This document shows positions 21,490 to 35,058 of a stretch of 64,000 nucleotides of DNA, in pieces. Position 1 is the first letter of the stretch, and the number at the start of each line of letters is the position of its first letter. Made by a program: the position numbers and the translations under genes. Below the pieces are notes generated by a model. The model was not told the origin of the DNA. It saw nothing but the letters and a program-made list of their open reading frames with translations, and did no database searches. The stretch lies in contig CM068584.1 in NCBI GenBank assembly GCA_035048485.1, positions 68,477,878 through 68,541,877 on the forward strand, written 5' to 3'. Source of the DNA: Pteria penguin (taxonomy: Eukaryota; Mollusca; Bivalvia; Pterioida; Pteriidae).

Positions 21490-22272
21490 TTATATTATGC
21501 ATTTTATGATTGCATCAATGCATTACAAGACACAGATTATTTCACATTTGTATCGATGGCACCAACCGGATTTAGTGTTAACCTATGTAATAGATTTTCT
21601 TGATGTTTAGCAAAACGCAACGAGATTATTTCACTAAAGAGTGACGGCACCAGTCTGTCGTATGGTTTCATAACTCTCATCAATGTATTGGACCCACTTA
21701 AAGCAGTGAGTGAACTCCCACGTGCCATTTCCTGCCGTGCAACGAAGACTCGGGTTCCTACGGTCCGATTCCAATGATTTAATAATATGGCGGCACCTGT
21801 TTGGTGCACTTCTCACTTTTTACCTTTGTAACACATTTGCTGTTTATTTCACCGTAAAATGAAAGGCACCAAAATTATTTCACTTTGGTGTCGCTACTTG
21901 ACGGGCTGTGAGGCCATTACTTTCACCAATACAACTAATGAGATTGGACCTGGATAAATACAATAAATTCTGCATGAAAGTAGGAAATAAAAAAGGAGTA
22001 ACTATAACAATAAATGAATAAATGAATGAATTAAAATTATAAAAAAAAAGCTAATTAGGTTCGAACCTAAGATTTGTCACTAACGAGCTAAGTATTTTGC
22101 TAACTGTCGTATACTGTCATTTGCCGTCACATTGCCTTGGCTTACGAGGAGTCGTTATGTTTCCTAAACTCCCTGTGGCCGTGGTCAGGTACAATATATA
22201 TACAGAAAACGATCTATCTTTACCTGTGGCGGTACACGTTGTAGGGGTTTTACCTTGACTCAGGACCTCGCT
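21490..22272. other. SINE debris and unique sequence
   Basis: Several diverged type-2 SINE pieces are visible: 'tatttcacatttgtatc' near 21539, 'cccacttaaagcagtgag' near 21691 and 'tatttcactttggtgtcgc' near 21879. A tRNA-like scrap ('aggttcgaacctaag') lies near 22058. No gene is recognised. Confidence 0.5.
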
Positions 22273-22274
22273 TT

Positions 22275-23340
22275 TCCCGCAGGGCCTCTTCGCTCTCCTA
22301 AACCTTAATCCACCTATCATGCAGGGCCTCTTGGCTCACCTGATTCTCATCACACGATTTGTTCCGCAGATCATCAACGTTCACCTGACCATCATCAGAT
22401 TTTCTGCACTGCAGGGCCTCCTCGCTCACCTCATCATCTTCAGACTGTCTGCACTGCAGGAGCGCCTCGCTCACCTGACCCTCATCAAACTATCTGCACT
22501 GCAGGGCCTCCACGCTAACCTGATCGTCATCAGACTCTGCACTGCAGGGCCCCCACGCTCACCTGAACGTCAACAGACTATTTGCACTGCAGGGCCTGTT
22601 CGCTCACCTGACCATCATTAGACTATCTGCACTTGCAGTGCCTCCTCGCTCACTTTACCCGCATCAGACTATCTGCACTGCAGGGCCTCTACGCTCACCT
22701 GACCATCATCAGACTATCTGCACTACAGGGCCTCCACGCTCACCTGACCATCATCAGACTATCTGCACCGGAGGGCAGCCTCGCTCACCTGACCTTGATC
22801 ATACCATCTGCACTGTAGGGCCTCTTCGCTCCCCTTACCATCATCAGATACTCTGCACTGCAGTGCCTCTACGCTCACCTGACCATCATTAGGCCATCTG
22901 CACTGCAGGGCCTCCTCGCTCACTTGACCCGCATCAGACTATCTGTAATGCAGGACCTCCTCGCTCACCTGACCATCATCAGATTATCTGCACTGCAGAG
23001 CCTCTACGCTCACCTGACTATCATAAGACTATCTGCAATGCAGGGCCTCCTCACTCACCTGATAGTCTTCAGACTATCTACACTGCAGGACCGCTTCGCT
23101 CACCTGACCATCATCAGACTATCTGCACTGCAGGGCCTCCGCGCTCACCTGACCATCATCAGATTATCTGCACTGCAGGGCTTTACGCTCACCTAATCAT
23201 CATCAGACCATCTGCACTGCAGGGCCTCTATGCTCACCTGACCATCATCAGACTATCTGCACTGCAGGGCTTTTACGCTCACCTGACCATCATCGGAGCC
23301 TCCACGCTCACCTGACCCTCATCAGACGATCTGCACCGCA
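22275..23340. repeat. 45-bp tandem array, left half
   Basis: About 23 copies with 'ctgcactgcagggcctc', 'cgctcacctgac' and 'catcatcagactat'. Copies are more diverged than in the right half (25004-25840). The unit shares GGGCCT, a short gap and CGCTCACCTGA with the dispersed element end at about 50778-50803. Stop-free frames here are array effects. Confidence 0.94.
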
Positions 23341-23343
23341 GAC

Positions 23344-25003
23344 TGACACGAAAATGGGAGGTAACCGACCTCCCGAACATAGTGGTGCAATCCGGGAATC
23401 GGACTCGGATCGTTGGGGTCGCAAGCCAAGCGCTTGACCACTATACCGCGTCCGCCTCGGACCAGCATAACCCCACCAATATATAAATTCATAGCTCCGT
23501 AACAACTTCAACGTGAGAAATTAAGAGGAAAAAGAGTTATTTCCCTTGAACTTGATTTCCTGTGGTGTGTAGATTAAGCCGGTGCTACATGTAGTGATGG
23601 TGAAGGTAACATATACAAACAGAGGCTCAATGCTCATCTGATCCCTACATCATTGTAATATACATCATGTGTCAGATTTATCATTCTTTACGTGGAGACC
23701 TACGTCTGATTCATGTACGATTCAACAGTCGTTGTCTAGATTCGAAATCCGGGCCCACCTCACCGGCTAAGGTGACTGCTGGTATGTGGTTTGTATACAT
23801 GATTGCCAGGTATAGTCGTAGAGGTTCCCAGAATCGCTATGGTACTTTATACGGCCTCAAGAGGATCTGGTTTTGTTGTTTTCCAGATAGAAGCGTCGCA
23901 GGTACAGCTTCTCCAACTCTCCGAATCCAGGTGTTTCTCATACATTGTAGTGAAGTTCCTTCGCAGCAGATTTCGAGACGTGAGTTGCATAAAACTCAAT
24001 TAATTCCGGAGTCCATTCACCGGATAGGTGCGAGATTTCAGGCATTCGCACTCTAAAATCGCACGACTGGTTCTGACGATGCCAATCCGGACCTCGTGGG
24101 AAACGGAGAACCATGTGCACCGATATCGTGAACCGAAATCATGAGAGAAAGACAATCGCACTAGCTTGTAATCGGTATCTACGCATGAATGACACATACC
24201 ACAACCAAAACCATGCACCATTCACCATCACATGCACACACCGTCACAACCAAACACCATGCCCCACCACCACCATGCTCATTCATGCGTGAAAATCGAT
24301 TATTAAGCTACTGCCTGTGGCTTCCTCTTTATTTCGGTTCAGGATGTCGATGCGCATGTTTCTCCGGGATTCACGAGGACAGGATTTGCATCCCCTAAAT
24401 CAGCCGCGTAATTTAGAGTACAAATACGTAAAACGCTACATCTACCTGGCGAATGATCTCTGGAATCAGTCAAATTCCATACCACTAATGTCTAGAATAA
24501 TGCTGAGAAAGAATTTTACTGCAATACATGGGAAGCATCTGTAGCCGGAGAGGTAGAGAAACCGTAACTGCGACGCATCTCTCTGGAAAGCAAGAAGACG
24601 AGGTCCTCCTGGGGTCGTATGGAGCACAGTAGCGAGACTGGGAATTTCAACAATTACACTTCGTAACCATGGATATGGACCGCAAGACAGCCATCACCGT
24701 AGTCGACGACGTGTGCCTGAATTCCGAATGTCGACAACAGCCCTGGAATCGAACATCAACCAGACGTGGGCCCTGACTGGTAGAGATTGGTAAATCTGAT
24801 ATATGATACATACTGCATTAACACAAGGTACAGATTCATAATGTACCTATGTTCCTATACGATATCTCCACAATCGCTACATGAGACGTCGGCCGGGTCT
24901 TCATTCCAAAGGAAATCAATTCCCAGGGAAATAACTCTGTCTCTTCTAAATTTCCAACACTGTTGTCGTTTGAGACTATGCACTTATACATCGTAACCAC
25001 TCA
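23344..25003. repeat. Duplicated ~1.66-kb block, copy B
   Basis: Direct-orientation partner of 12392-14044, lying inside the 45-bp array. The left junction is 'tgcaccgcagac' with 'tgacacgaaaatggg'; the right junction is 'tcgtaaccact' with 'catcatcagactac'. Its first ~140 bp are a minus-strand type-1 SINE. I see no clear target duplication or inverted ends, so the mechanism of arrival is open. Confidence 0.9.
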
Positions 25004-25842
25004 TCATCAGACTACCTGTACTGCAGAACCTCTACGCTCACCTGACCATCATCAGACTACCTGTACTGCAGAACCTCTACGCTCACCTGACCATCATCAG
25101 ACTACCTGTACTGCAGGGCCTGCACGCTCACCTGACCATCATCAGACTACCTGTACTGCAGGGCCTGCACGCTCACCTGACCATCATCAGACTACCTGTA
25201 CTGCAGGGCCTCCACGCTCACCTGACCATCATCAGACTACCTGTACTGCAGAACCTCCACGCTCACCTGACCATCATCAGACTACCTGCACTGCAGGGCC
25301 TCCACGCTCACCTGACCATCATCAGACTACCTGTACTGCAGGGCCTCCACGCTCGCTGACCATCATCAGACTACCTGTACTGCAGAACCTCCACGCTCAC
25401 CTGACCATCATCAGACTACCTGTACTGCAGGGCCTGCACGCTCACCTGGCCATCATCAGACTACCTGTACTGCAGGGCCTGCACGCTCACCTGACCATCA
25501 TCAGACTACCTGTACTGCAGAACCTCCACGCTCACCTGACCATCATCAGACTACCTGTACTGCAGGGCCTCCACGCTCACCTGACCATCATCAGACTACC
25601 TGTACTGCAGGGCCTCCACGCTCACCTGACCATCATCAGACTACCTGTACTGCAGAACCTCTACGCTCACCTGACCCTCATCAGACTACCTGTACCGCAG
25701 GGCCTCCACGCTCACCTGACCATCATCAGACTACCTGCACTGCAGGGCCTCCACGCTCACCAGACCATCATCAGACTACCTGTAATGCAGGGCCTCCACG
25801 CTCACCAGACCATCATCAGACTACCTGTGCTCCAGGGCGTTT
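25004..25842. repeat. 45-bp tandem array, right half
   Basis: About 18.6 highly uniform copies: 'catcatcagactacctgta', 'ctgcag', and 'cctccacgctcacctgac'. The left half has TATCTGCA where this half has TACCTGTA. Fifteen-codon units make a 323-residue open frame (24963-25934) that runs on into the next array; it is not a gene. Confidence 0.96.
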
Positions 25843-26385
25843 CCGACGTCAGAGACTTGGAGGTTGTGTTTCCCGCATCAGAGATTTGGAGGTTCTGTTT
25901 CCCACGTCAGAGACTTGGAAATTTTGTTTCCTAATTCAGAGACTTGGAGATTGTGTTTCCCATTCAGAGACTTGGAAGTTGTGTTTCCCAAGTCAGAGAT
26001 TTGGAGGTTGTGTTTCCTACGTCAGAGACTTGGATTTTGTGTTTCCTTCTTCAGAGACCTGGAAGTTTTGTTTCCCGCATCAGAGACATGGAGCTTGTGT
26101 TTCTCACGTCAGTGTCTTGAAGGTTTTTTCCCATGTCAGAGATTTAGTGATTGTGTGTCCCACTTTAGACACTTTGAGGTTTTGTTTCTAACGTCAAAGA
26201 CTTGGAGATTTTGTTTCCCGCGTCAGAGACTTGGAAGTTGTGTTTCCCGCTCTAGAGACTTGGAGGTTGTGTTTTCCACATCAGGTACTTGGTGGTTGCG
26301 TTTCCCACGTCAAAGACCTGGAGGTTTTGTTTCCCATGTCAGAAATTTGGAGGTTGTGTCTCCTACGACAGTGACTTGGGGGGGG
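25843..26385. repeat. 29-bp tandem array (~18 copies)
   Basis: Core 'gtcagagacttggaggttgt' plus 'gtttccc', with frequent point differences. It starts directly after the 45-bp array and ends in a 14-nt G run at about 26378-26391. Confidence 0.94.
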
Positions 26386-26459
26386 GGGGGGGCAATGCCT
26401 GTATGTTGGATAGCCTTTCAGATATTCTTCCCGTACATTCTACAGTGACTTTATAGTTA

Positions 26460-28035
26460 CGACTGTACAACTGTCGTGTCTTCATCCTCATCCTCTTCCT
26501 GCCTCCAATAATTGTCTCTCATTGTGTGTCATCCTCATCCTCTTCCTGCCTCCAATAATTGTCTCTCATTGTGTCTCATCCTCATCCTCTTCCTGCCTCC
26601 AATAATTGTCTTTCATCGTGTCTCATCCTCATCCTCTTCCTGCCTCCAATAATTGTCTTTCATCGTGTCTCATCCTCATCCTCTTCCTGCCTCCAATAAT
26701 TGTCTCTCATCGTGTCTCATCATCATCCTCTTCCTGCCTCCAATAATTGTCTTTCATCGTGTCTCATCCTCATCCTCTTTCTGCCTCCAATAATTGTCTT
26801 TCATCGTGTCTCATCCTCATCCTCTTCCTGCCTCCAATAATTGTCTTTCATCGTGTCTCATCCTCATCCTCTTCCTGCCTCCAATGATTGCCTTTCATTG
26901 TGTGTCAGCATTAATCTGTCCACAATGATTGTCTCTCACTGTGTTTTATCCTCATCATGTCCCCTATGGTTGTCCCTCATTCTGGCCCAATGTCATCCTG
27001 TCTCCAATGGTTGCCTCTAATTGTGTTTCATTCTCATCCTATCTCCATTGATTACTCTGATTGTGTCTCCTTATCATCCCGTCTCCATTGTTTGTCCCCG
27101 ATTGTGTCTCATCATTATCCAGCCGTCTCCAATGATTGTACCTCATTGTATCTCTTCCTCATCTTGTCTTCAATGATTGTCACTCATCGTGTCTCATTCT
27201 CATCTTTTATCCAATGGTTGTCTCTTATTCTGTCTCATACTCATCCTGTCTACAAGGTTTGTCACTTATTGTATCTCATTCTCATCTTTTCTCTTATTTC
27301 TATTATTGTATCTCACCCACATCCCGTTTCCAATGATTGTACCTCATTGTGTCTCATTCTCATCCTGTCTCCAATGATTGTACCTCATTAACTCCAATCC
27401 TTATCCTGTCTCCAATTATCTTCCTTTATGCATCTCATCCTCATCTTGTCTCCAACAATTTTCTCTCATTCTGTCCCATCCTCATTCTGTCTCCATAGGT
27501 CCAACCTCATTTTATCCCATCTTCATCCCATCTTGTCTATAATGGTTGTCTTTCACCGTGCCGCTTCTTCATCCCGTCCCCAGTGATTGTCCTTCATTGT
27601 ATCCCATCCTCATCCTGTGCCCAATGATTTTCTCTCAGTGTGTCTCATCCTCATCCTGTTTCCAATGATTGTCTCTTATTGTGTCTCGTCCTCAGCCTGT
27701 CTCCAATGATTTTCTTTCATTGTGTCTCATTTTTATCCTGTCTCCAGTGATTGTCTCTAATTGTGTCTCATCATTATCCTGTCTCCAATGATTTTCTCTC
27801 ACTGTGTTTCATCCTCATTCTGTCTTCAATGATTGTCTCTCACTGAGTCCCATCCTCATTCTGTCTTCAATAATTGTTCTTCATTGTGTCCCATCCTCAT
27901 TATGTCTCCAATGATTTTCTCTCACTGTGTCTCATCCTCATCCTGTCTCCAATGATTGTCTCTTACTGTGTCTCATCATCATCCTGTGTTCAATGATTTT
28001 CTCTTATTGTGTCTTATCCTTATCATTTCGCAGAT
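26460..28035. repeat. 47-bp array passing into a 41-bp array
   Basis: 26460-26905 has about nine copies of a 47-bp unit ('catcctcttcctgcctcc', 'aataattgtctttcatcg'). From there to 28035 the unit loses about 6 bp around 'ctcttcc' and becomes about 41 bp ('tgtctccaatgattgtctct'), with roughly 27 diverged copies. The two forms are clearly related, so one derives from the other. Confidence 0.93.
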
Positions 28036-28289
28036 GTGTGATTGCAGAATATCGGTCGACTCTAATTCAACGGTTATTCATTCCCTTACAGAAAACGGAT
28101 CTGAGAGACTGGAATAACGATCAAAATGCGTAATAAACTGAACAAGAGAATTTCAAAAATATTCATAATCTAACAAAACCTTAAACAACGGAGAGTCTGT
28201 ACAACATATGCTTCTTCACTACACCACGACTCTACCCTAATCAATATCAAAATAAACCAGATTTACGCACACACATCACTTCCACATCT

Positions 28290-31200
28290 AGTTTAAGATT
28301 TCACATACCTCACATTCCCTGGGACATGGACAGAATGAATTGAAAAGCAAGTGGTTTGAGTCGAAAAAAAAAATGAAAGATGAAAGGAGAGATAACATCG
28401 TAAACATTTCACTTCCACACATCTAACCTGAGAAGTTTCATATTCTTGTAGACAGGAGCAAACTGAACATTTCCCTGTAAATGTCATGCCGTCATCCCGT
28501 GCAGTCCACATTCTATGGATTTCCAATTCCTTTTCCCCACTTTGAAGGATGCATGTATGATAACACAAACAGCATATCATTCTTTATATCGTCATTTTCC
28601 ATTTATTTATCATGATATTCATGGTTTGCATATTTGACGTTAAAAAACCCCAAAACAAAACAGGTTCACAATTATTGCAATCAAAGCAACCTTTAAAAAG
28701 GTGTGTATAAGTTTAGCCATAACTTACCACGGTGAGTGGCTGGTTTGATGCAGCAGCTTGTAGTATACGCACAGGTATCTGGGTGTCCACCTTAGGCATT
28801 CATTCCCTGGATTGCCCATCTACCTTCCTCACTGTGACAGAAGAACGAAGAAATGGAATATCACACCTTATATGTTTTAGTGTTTCATACATATATAAAC
28901 ATATATTTATATATATAAACATGATAGATACTTTTTCTTATACGGAAGCTCATTTTATACAAGAAATTCGAATTCTCATTTCTGGAATCAAAGCATCGTG
29001 CAAAAGATGTTAATAAATCAACAATAATTTACCTGACCGGATGCCGGCATTTATGTGACACAAATGGCTGGTTACAGGGAATTTCTCCACGGTATTTTCA
29101 TCACACCGTTTTTATTCCTTGGGATGGATCTGCAATCACGACCAGAAGCATTTGTAGTAAGGTGAGCCAGCACTTGCTAAAAGTATTCACAATTTCATAT
29201 TTATACCTAATTCCCAGTACAGCAAACCATGTGTTTACTGCTGCCGTTTATTGATACAAACATTGCATTTCCTCACACACATCACTTCCATACATCGGGC
29301 CTGAGCTTTCATATTCTTTCTCATTTTCTGAGATATAAGCAAACTGTACTTTCCTTGTAAATATACTGCTACAATCCTTTCAGCCCTTTCTATAAAGTTT
29401 TCCATTCCCTGCCTCATACTGAAGGATATATCTGTAACAGAACAGGAATGTCTTTGTCTGATGTTTTGATGTGGCAACTTGCTGCATACACACAGATGTT
29501 TGGTTCCAGCATGGCTTCATGGCGTCATGGACACTTTTTTTGTTCTAAGGCGGGAATCTGCTTTTACGATAAAAGACAAGTGAAGTGTGCTGAAGAAGAA
29601 AATTGCAGAATCCTGCATTCGATCACACAGTAAAACATAGGCAGCGTCACCGACTTATATTGATAAAAAAATTATATTAGGTTTTGGAAAGAATGAAAAA
29701 TTTACTTTCCTTAATACAACCATCACTTCAACACACCAGGCCTGAAGTTCGTCACATTGTCCGAGGTAGGAGGAAATAGTACTGTCTACATAAATGTGTT
29801 GCTGTGTCCCCCTTAGGCAGATTTATCTGTGAGTTAATAAAACGAAGAAATGGAATATCACTCCTTATAGTTTTTGTGATTCATTCATATATAAACATAA
29901 TAGCCATCGTTTACTGTACAGAAGCTCAATTTATACAAGAAAATCAAATTCTCATTTCTCGAATGAAAGCATCGTTTAATAGATGTTAATGAAATCAACA
30001 ATGATTTACCTGACTGGGTGGCTCTAATGTAGCGGCTTGCTACATAAACATAGATGACTGTTTACAAGGGGTTTCTGCATGGACTTTTCATCACGTTTTC
30101 TGGCGATGGATCTGCAATTACGATCAAAAGCATTTGTAGTCAGGTGAACCACCAAATGAAAAAAAATATTCACAATTTCACTTTTCAACCTAATTCCCAG
30201 TACAGCAAACCATGTGTTTACTGCTGCCGTTCATTGAAACAAACATTGTATTTCCTCACACACATCACTTTCACACATCGGGCCTGAGCTTTTATATATA
30301 TTTTCTCATATTCTCAGATATAAGCAAACTGTACTTTCCTTGTAAATAGACTGCTGCAATCCCTCTCAGCCTTTTCTATCAGATTTTCCCATTCTCTGCC
30401 TCATATCTAAGGATATATCTGTAGTGAAAGACAAACGTCTTTGTCTTGATTTCCATTCTATTTATCAATTTAATTGGTGTTTTTACTTTATTAACTCATT
30501 CCAGACATTTTCACGTTTTGGAATCAAATTAACGATTAAAGATGTTTATGAGATCGGCAATTAGTTACCTTGCTGTTTTGATGTGGCAGCTTGCTACATA
30601 CACACACATGCTTGGTTGCAGCATGGCTTCATGGCGTCATGGACACTCTTTTTGTTCTAAGGCGGAATCTGCTTTTACGATAAAAGTGAAGTGTGCTGAA
30701 GATGAACAATGCAGACATTATATACCGGATGACCTACACATTAAAGCATGCGCGGCGTCACCCACTCATATTTATAAAACATATTATATTACGTGTTACA
30801 AGGAATAAAAAAATTACTTTCCTTAATACAGCCATCACTTCGACACCGTTGGCCTGATGTTTCTCACATCGTCCGAGGTAGGAGGAAATAGTGCTGTCCA
30901 CATAAATGTGTTGCTGTGTCCCCCTTACGCACTCATTCCATTGATTTTTCTTCTACCTCCTTATTTTGACAGATTTGTCTGTGATTTAAAAAATACAAAG
31001 AAATTGAATATCACTCTTTAAAGGCTTAACGTTCGATTCGTATAAAACATGATAGCCACCGTTTCCTATAATGACGTTCAATTTATACAAGTAACAAGAA
31101 ATTCAGATTCTCATCGTCTTATTAACGTTAATTCAATCTACAATGATTTACCTGGCCGGATGGCTCGGGTATGGCCGGATGGCTCGGGTATGTCAAATGA

Positions 31201-31520
31201 CAGCTAACGCGGTGATTTCGTGGACTTTCTGCATGGACTCTTCATCTCACATTTTTGTTTTGGGAATGGATCTGCAACATTGATCAAAAGAAGTGTATGC
31301 TGAGCATACCATTTGACACAAACGGATTTCTTTTTTTTTTAATAAATTATCTCATACACATCACTTACACACATCAGACTGAGCTTTTATACAATTTTTT
31401 ATTCTATGAAATACAAGAAAACTGTACTTTCCTTGTAAATATGCTGCTGTATTCCTAATTAACCTCTGTCAAATTTCCCATTCTCTGCCTCATATTGAAG
31501 GATATATCTATAGTAGAGAA
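28290..31520 (-). pseudogene. Decayed tandem cluster of exon-like Cys-rich modules
   Basis: Three to four diverged direct repeats of about 0.9-1.1 kb. Landmarks recur at 28410, 29285, 30265 and 31370 ('catcgggcctgagcttt'), and at 28960, 29935 and 31080 ('atttatacaagaaa'). On the minus strand each repeat carries an exon-like module with a good acceptor (TTGCAG|ATCC) and donor (GTCAG|GTAAAT): 29129-29033, 30111-30010 and 31271-31152. A second module resembles part of a von Willebrand C-type (VWC) domain. Stops interrupt every frame in most modules. I read this as a decaying duplicated gene segment. Non-coding exons are the alternative. Confidence 0.45.
28398..28560 (-). CDS. Best-preserved VWC-like module of the cluster
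   Basis: In the frame that is open on the minus strand from 28580 to 28293, this part reads HTCILQSGEKELEIHR, then MWTARDDGMTFTGKCSVCSC, then VRCVEVKCLRC. The spacing C-x2-C-x-C followed by VxC-x4-C is the signature layout of VWC-type modules in secreted matrix and BMP-binding proteins. Sister copies at about 29285-29440 and 30265-30420 have lost most cysteines or gained stops. No initiating exon or full domain is visible, so treat it as a remnant or an isolated exon. Confidence 0.35.
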
Positions 31521-31529
31521 AGTAAATGG

Positions 31530-34500
31530 CTATTTAAGAAATGACAGTAAAATATTCTCTCTATAAACGGTAACCGATTCACAAACTATATAATCTGCCG
31601 CATCTGATTCAGAAACGTGTCTCTTTAAGTTTGAAGATGCTGACAGAAGTTTGAAGATGGTATCATTAATGGTATGCAAGCTAAACGCTAAATCAGATCC
31701 ACTGAAGTACAAAACTGAGGATAAGGTCACCTAATATTTTAATGCTGGAGAAGAACTCATCAATGTGTACAAACTGACCCAGTTTGAAGATGGTATCATT
31801 AAGGGTACGCTAGAAATCAAGCTAAATACGGATTATTGATGCCGGGCGGACACTATATGGAGAAATGCGTCCGCTTTTTTCCTCATTGATATTCATGAGC
31901 GAAACCACGTGACTCTGACGACACCGAAGAGTTTCATTACCACAGAAATGTAAACACGGGGAAGAAAGACAGATTACTAAAATCTCGAGTCTGTGTGTCT
32001 CATTCGCATACGCCAAAATCGTGAAAATGCAGATCAATATACTGACAGATATTCTGTTGAAAAGATAATGAGCTTAAGAGTCAGTAAATGTAACACTTTG
32101 ACCGCTTTAAAACACCAGAGAGTTCGAGAGTTCAACATACAGAACGGTCAAGTACATTATATTGAGAAGAGCTATTTTTGTTGTTTTATGCGGATATAAA
32201 ATGTACAAAACATAAATATTATGATAGTTGTGTACATTTAAAAATATTAATTCTGTCTTCTGATTCTGAAAACCATTTTTAAATGAACTATAAGTCATTC
32301 TAAATGATCCTGTCTTCATAACACGTATGGGGCCCCGAGGAGGCTACACATACCACGCGTTAGTGTCAGTGAATGTAATATGAAATAAAATGGAGGGGAG
32401 ATAAAATCCCTACATGGTTTCCTTGTTGCAGTTCAAAATAAATAGGACGCCCGTTGTTTATGGAGTGCGTTCTTTATTTAAAATATCACTTATACTGTAC
32501 TACCCTGTCGGCGCCCCGTGAATTTTCTAAGTAAATTTGAAAAAAAAATATCATTTTTAGACATATTTTAGGACGTAGTCAGGTGAGCGATTTAGGGCGA
32601 AAAGTAATCTGCTTAACGGGGGGTAACTCGTAATTTCGCGATGATGTGACCTTTTCAGTCGTGATAGGAAATACAATAGTAATATTCAGTAATTTGTCTA
32701 TTATGCATGTGTTTGTAAATTATCATATAATATTGAAGAAAACAATTTTTAGAGTTATTCATTTAACCAAAACTTGTTTTACGACATACCGGTTTCCGGC
32801 GCTTTAACAATCGACGACGGTGAGTTTAAAACCACAAAAGCACAAGATAGGCAACTAATAGCGAAGGCCCGTCTATTTAATTGTCCTGAAACAATCAAAA
32901 TTAAATTTAATGAACAAGAGAGGGTTTTTATTTTTAACCCTTAGAGTGCCAACGTTTTTGAAAAAGGCTTCAGATTTACGTCATGCAGCAGATGATATCG
33001 TCATTGTGACGTTACGTAGTGACGTGAAGTCGTCGCACCTGCTGTATACGCTCTGTGGAAAAGTATCTTTGAGCTGTTATATCTCAGGACTCGTTTATAG
33101 TAAAGGCATGATTTACAGAACATTAAAAAGAGGACATTGTAAACTTTTAAATAATATCACGATATTGTTACTGACATTTTCAATGAAGCAGTTATATATG
33201 TACCATAAAGGCAAATTCTTCAAGGAAATATATGTAATTGTTTTCCAAATAGTCTCCATCTTCTTAAAATGGAGGGAGGGGGGATTAATGTGTTTATATA
33301 TTTTGATTATATCAAATCTAAATATGATTTTAATTTGAAATGTCATTTGAAGCTTGTATGGATACAAATCAATCCTTTTTTCTATCATCAAAAGGAAATA
33401 TGTCATTCAGTATATATTACACACAAAATAAATGAGGTTATAACAAAATGGGGGAGGGTGTAATATCTATCAAATCTTTGTAAAATGCCCTATTACCTAC
33501 TATGTTTTTATGTTGTTTTGACTTATTACAGCCCGCTGCACATTACATTGTAATATCACAGTGATGCAGATTTCAGAAATTATCAAATAAGTGTACTTCT
33601 TGTGAAAATGTCATCATTTTCGTAGGTTTGTTTAATTACTATAGCCACTATGAAAGGATTGTCAGAGCTTTACCTAATCCTTGTTGTTTTTCAATCAATT
33701 AGTATAAATTCATAAGTGTATCTACCAAAATAAAAAAACCCAACTTTTCTGTTTTATACTTGTGAAAAAAAGAAGATATAAACTGCTCTAAAATGATATT
33801 TCTGTATATCGAAATAGGCAGGACACCGTGTTAATTTGCATTCATTCTATCACAATAATTTGCTCCATAACATGATACGTTTTATTATTATTTAATCTAC
33901 CTCTGCCTGTTCTTATAGAATATGCATGAAATAGCCAGTTCTAGATTTTAATTCTTCTCACTAGTTCAGCAGACTACCCCCTATCGCCGAAAATATACTC
34001 AACATGGCAAACTGCTGATATCCACAAGAATCATCAATGGTTTGGGTTAAAATGTCACAATTTCGTCAAGTCTCACATATCTATTTAGGTTTTACGGTCA
34101 TCTTCGACTGGAAATTTTAATTTTTATTTGTCGGAGTTACATTTGACCTACATCATTTTGATCGTACCAGTGTAGGGGAGACACTACTACCATGGCAAAA
34201 ATGCCCCGATGATTGTATTCGTTTTTCAGCGATTTTCTGATTATTTTCTTATTTTTAGCACATTAGAATTACAATATGACGGATAATCAAATTCTAAAAC
34301 TAAAGTATTTCACCATATGGACGGACAGATAGACAGACAGACGGACAGACATCGTCAATTCATTTAAACAGACCCATGCCCCTATCACATGTGGATTCAA
34401 GTTACAAATATATTTACACTTAAGATTCAAGGTTAAGGTCGTGACCAGTGACTTTTGACCTCTTTGTTAAGACTCGTGGCATTTTATGGTTCATGTAACA

Positions 34501-35050
34501 CCGTCATTTACAGCTTTCGAGTTGAAAAGGTTCAAATACAACATTTACCTAAAGTCTAAATGTAAGAAACTCCACCCCTTTAATCCCATGCGTACCTCAG
34601 ACGCGCCTTCATTCTACATCCAAAACTAACATTCACACTGCGTCACAAATGACAACAAGAAAATCTATTGACGCAAGTGTCAACATTTCGGGTCGTAACC
34701 AAATTGCTCATTGGCTTATATTTCAATTACTATATAGGTTTCAACCTACCTATAGTGTACGGTTGTTTAAACATCAATGTTTTAACCTTATGTAATAAGC
34801 TCAGTATAAGTTTGATTATGGTATGTTCTTAGTTCCAAGTAATACTGTAATTTGAAAAAAAAAAGTTTAATTCTAGGAGTGATATTTGTTGGTTATGATT
34901 TTTATATGAAAGGATTATGCCCCTTCATATTGAAAACAAGAATCCTAAGATATCATCAAGTAACTACTTTAAAACTATTAGTAAGTCAATACTAAGCACG
35001 AAGCCCGTAGTGTGTAATTTGGCGACATGTACAAATGTTTTGAAAAATAA
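31530..35050. other. Long stretch with no recognised gene
   Basis: Ordinary AT-rich sequence. A short internal repeat ('agtttgaagatggtatcatt') occurs at about 31649 and 31781. A 'gacagacagacgg' low-complexity tract lies near 34322-34350. Frames such as 32910-33338 lack any family resemblance. No tandem array, SINE or RNA gene is recognised. It is the longest repeat-poor part of the window. Confidence 0.5.
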
Positions 35051-35058
35051 AAAAAAAT

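Noticed and set aside
25004..25842. CRISPR-like regular repeats
   Set aside because: The repeats are contiguous with no unique spacers, no cas genes are present and the window is eukaryotic. The same applies to every array here.
24963..25934. 323-residue open frame
   Set aside because: It lies across the 45-bp and 29-bp arrays. The frame is open only because 45 is a multiple of three and the unit lacks a stop. No signal, domain or sign of selection.
29500..30770. In-frame UGA shared by two modules as selenocysteine
   Set aside because: UGA after TGT-CCA recurs in two copies, but other copies have different stops in other places and frames, and no SECIS-like structure was seen. Decay explains it better.
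32910..33338. 142-residue plus frame
   Set aside because: Random-looking AT-rich composition, no domain and no supporting splice or start context.
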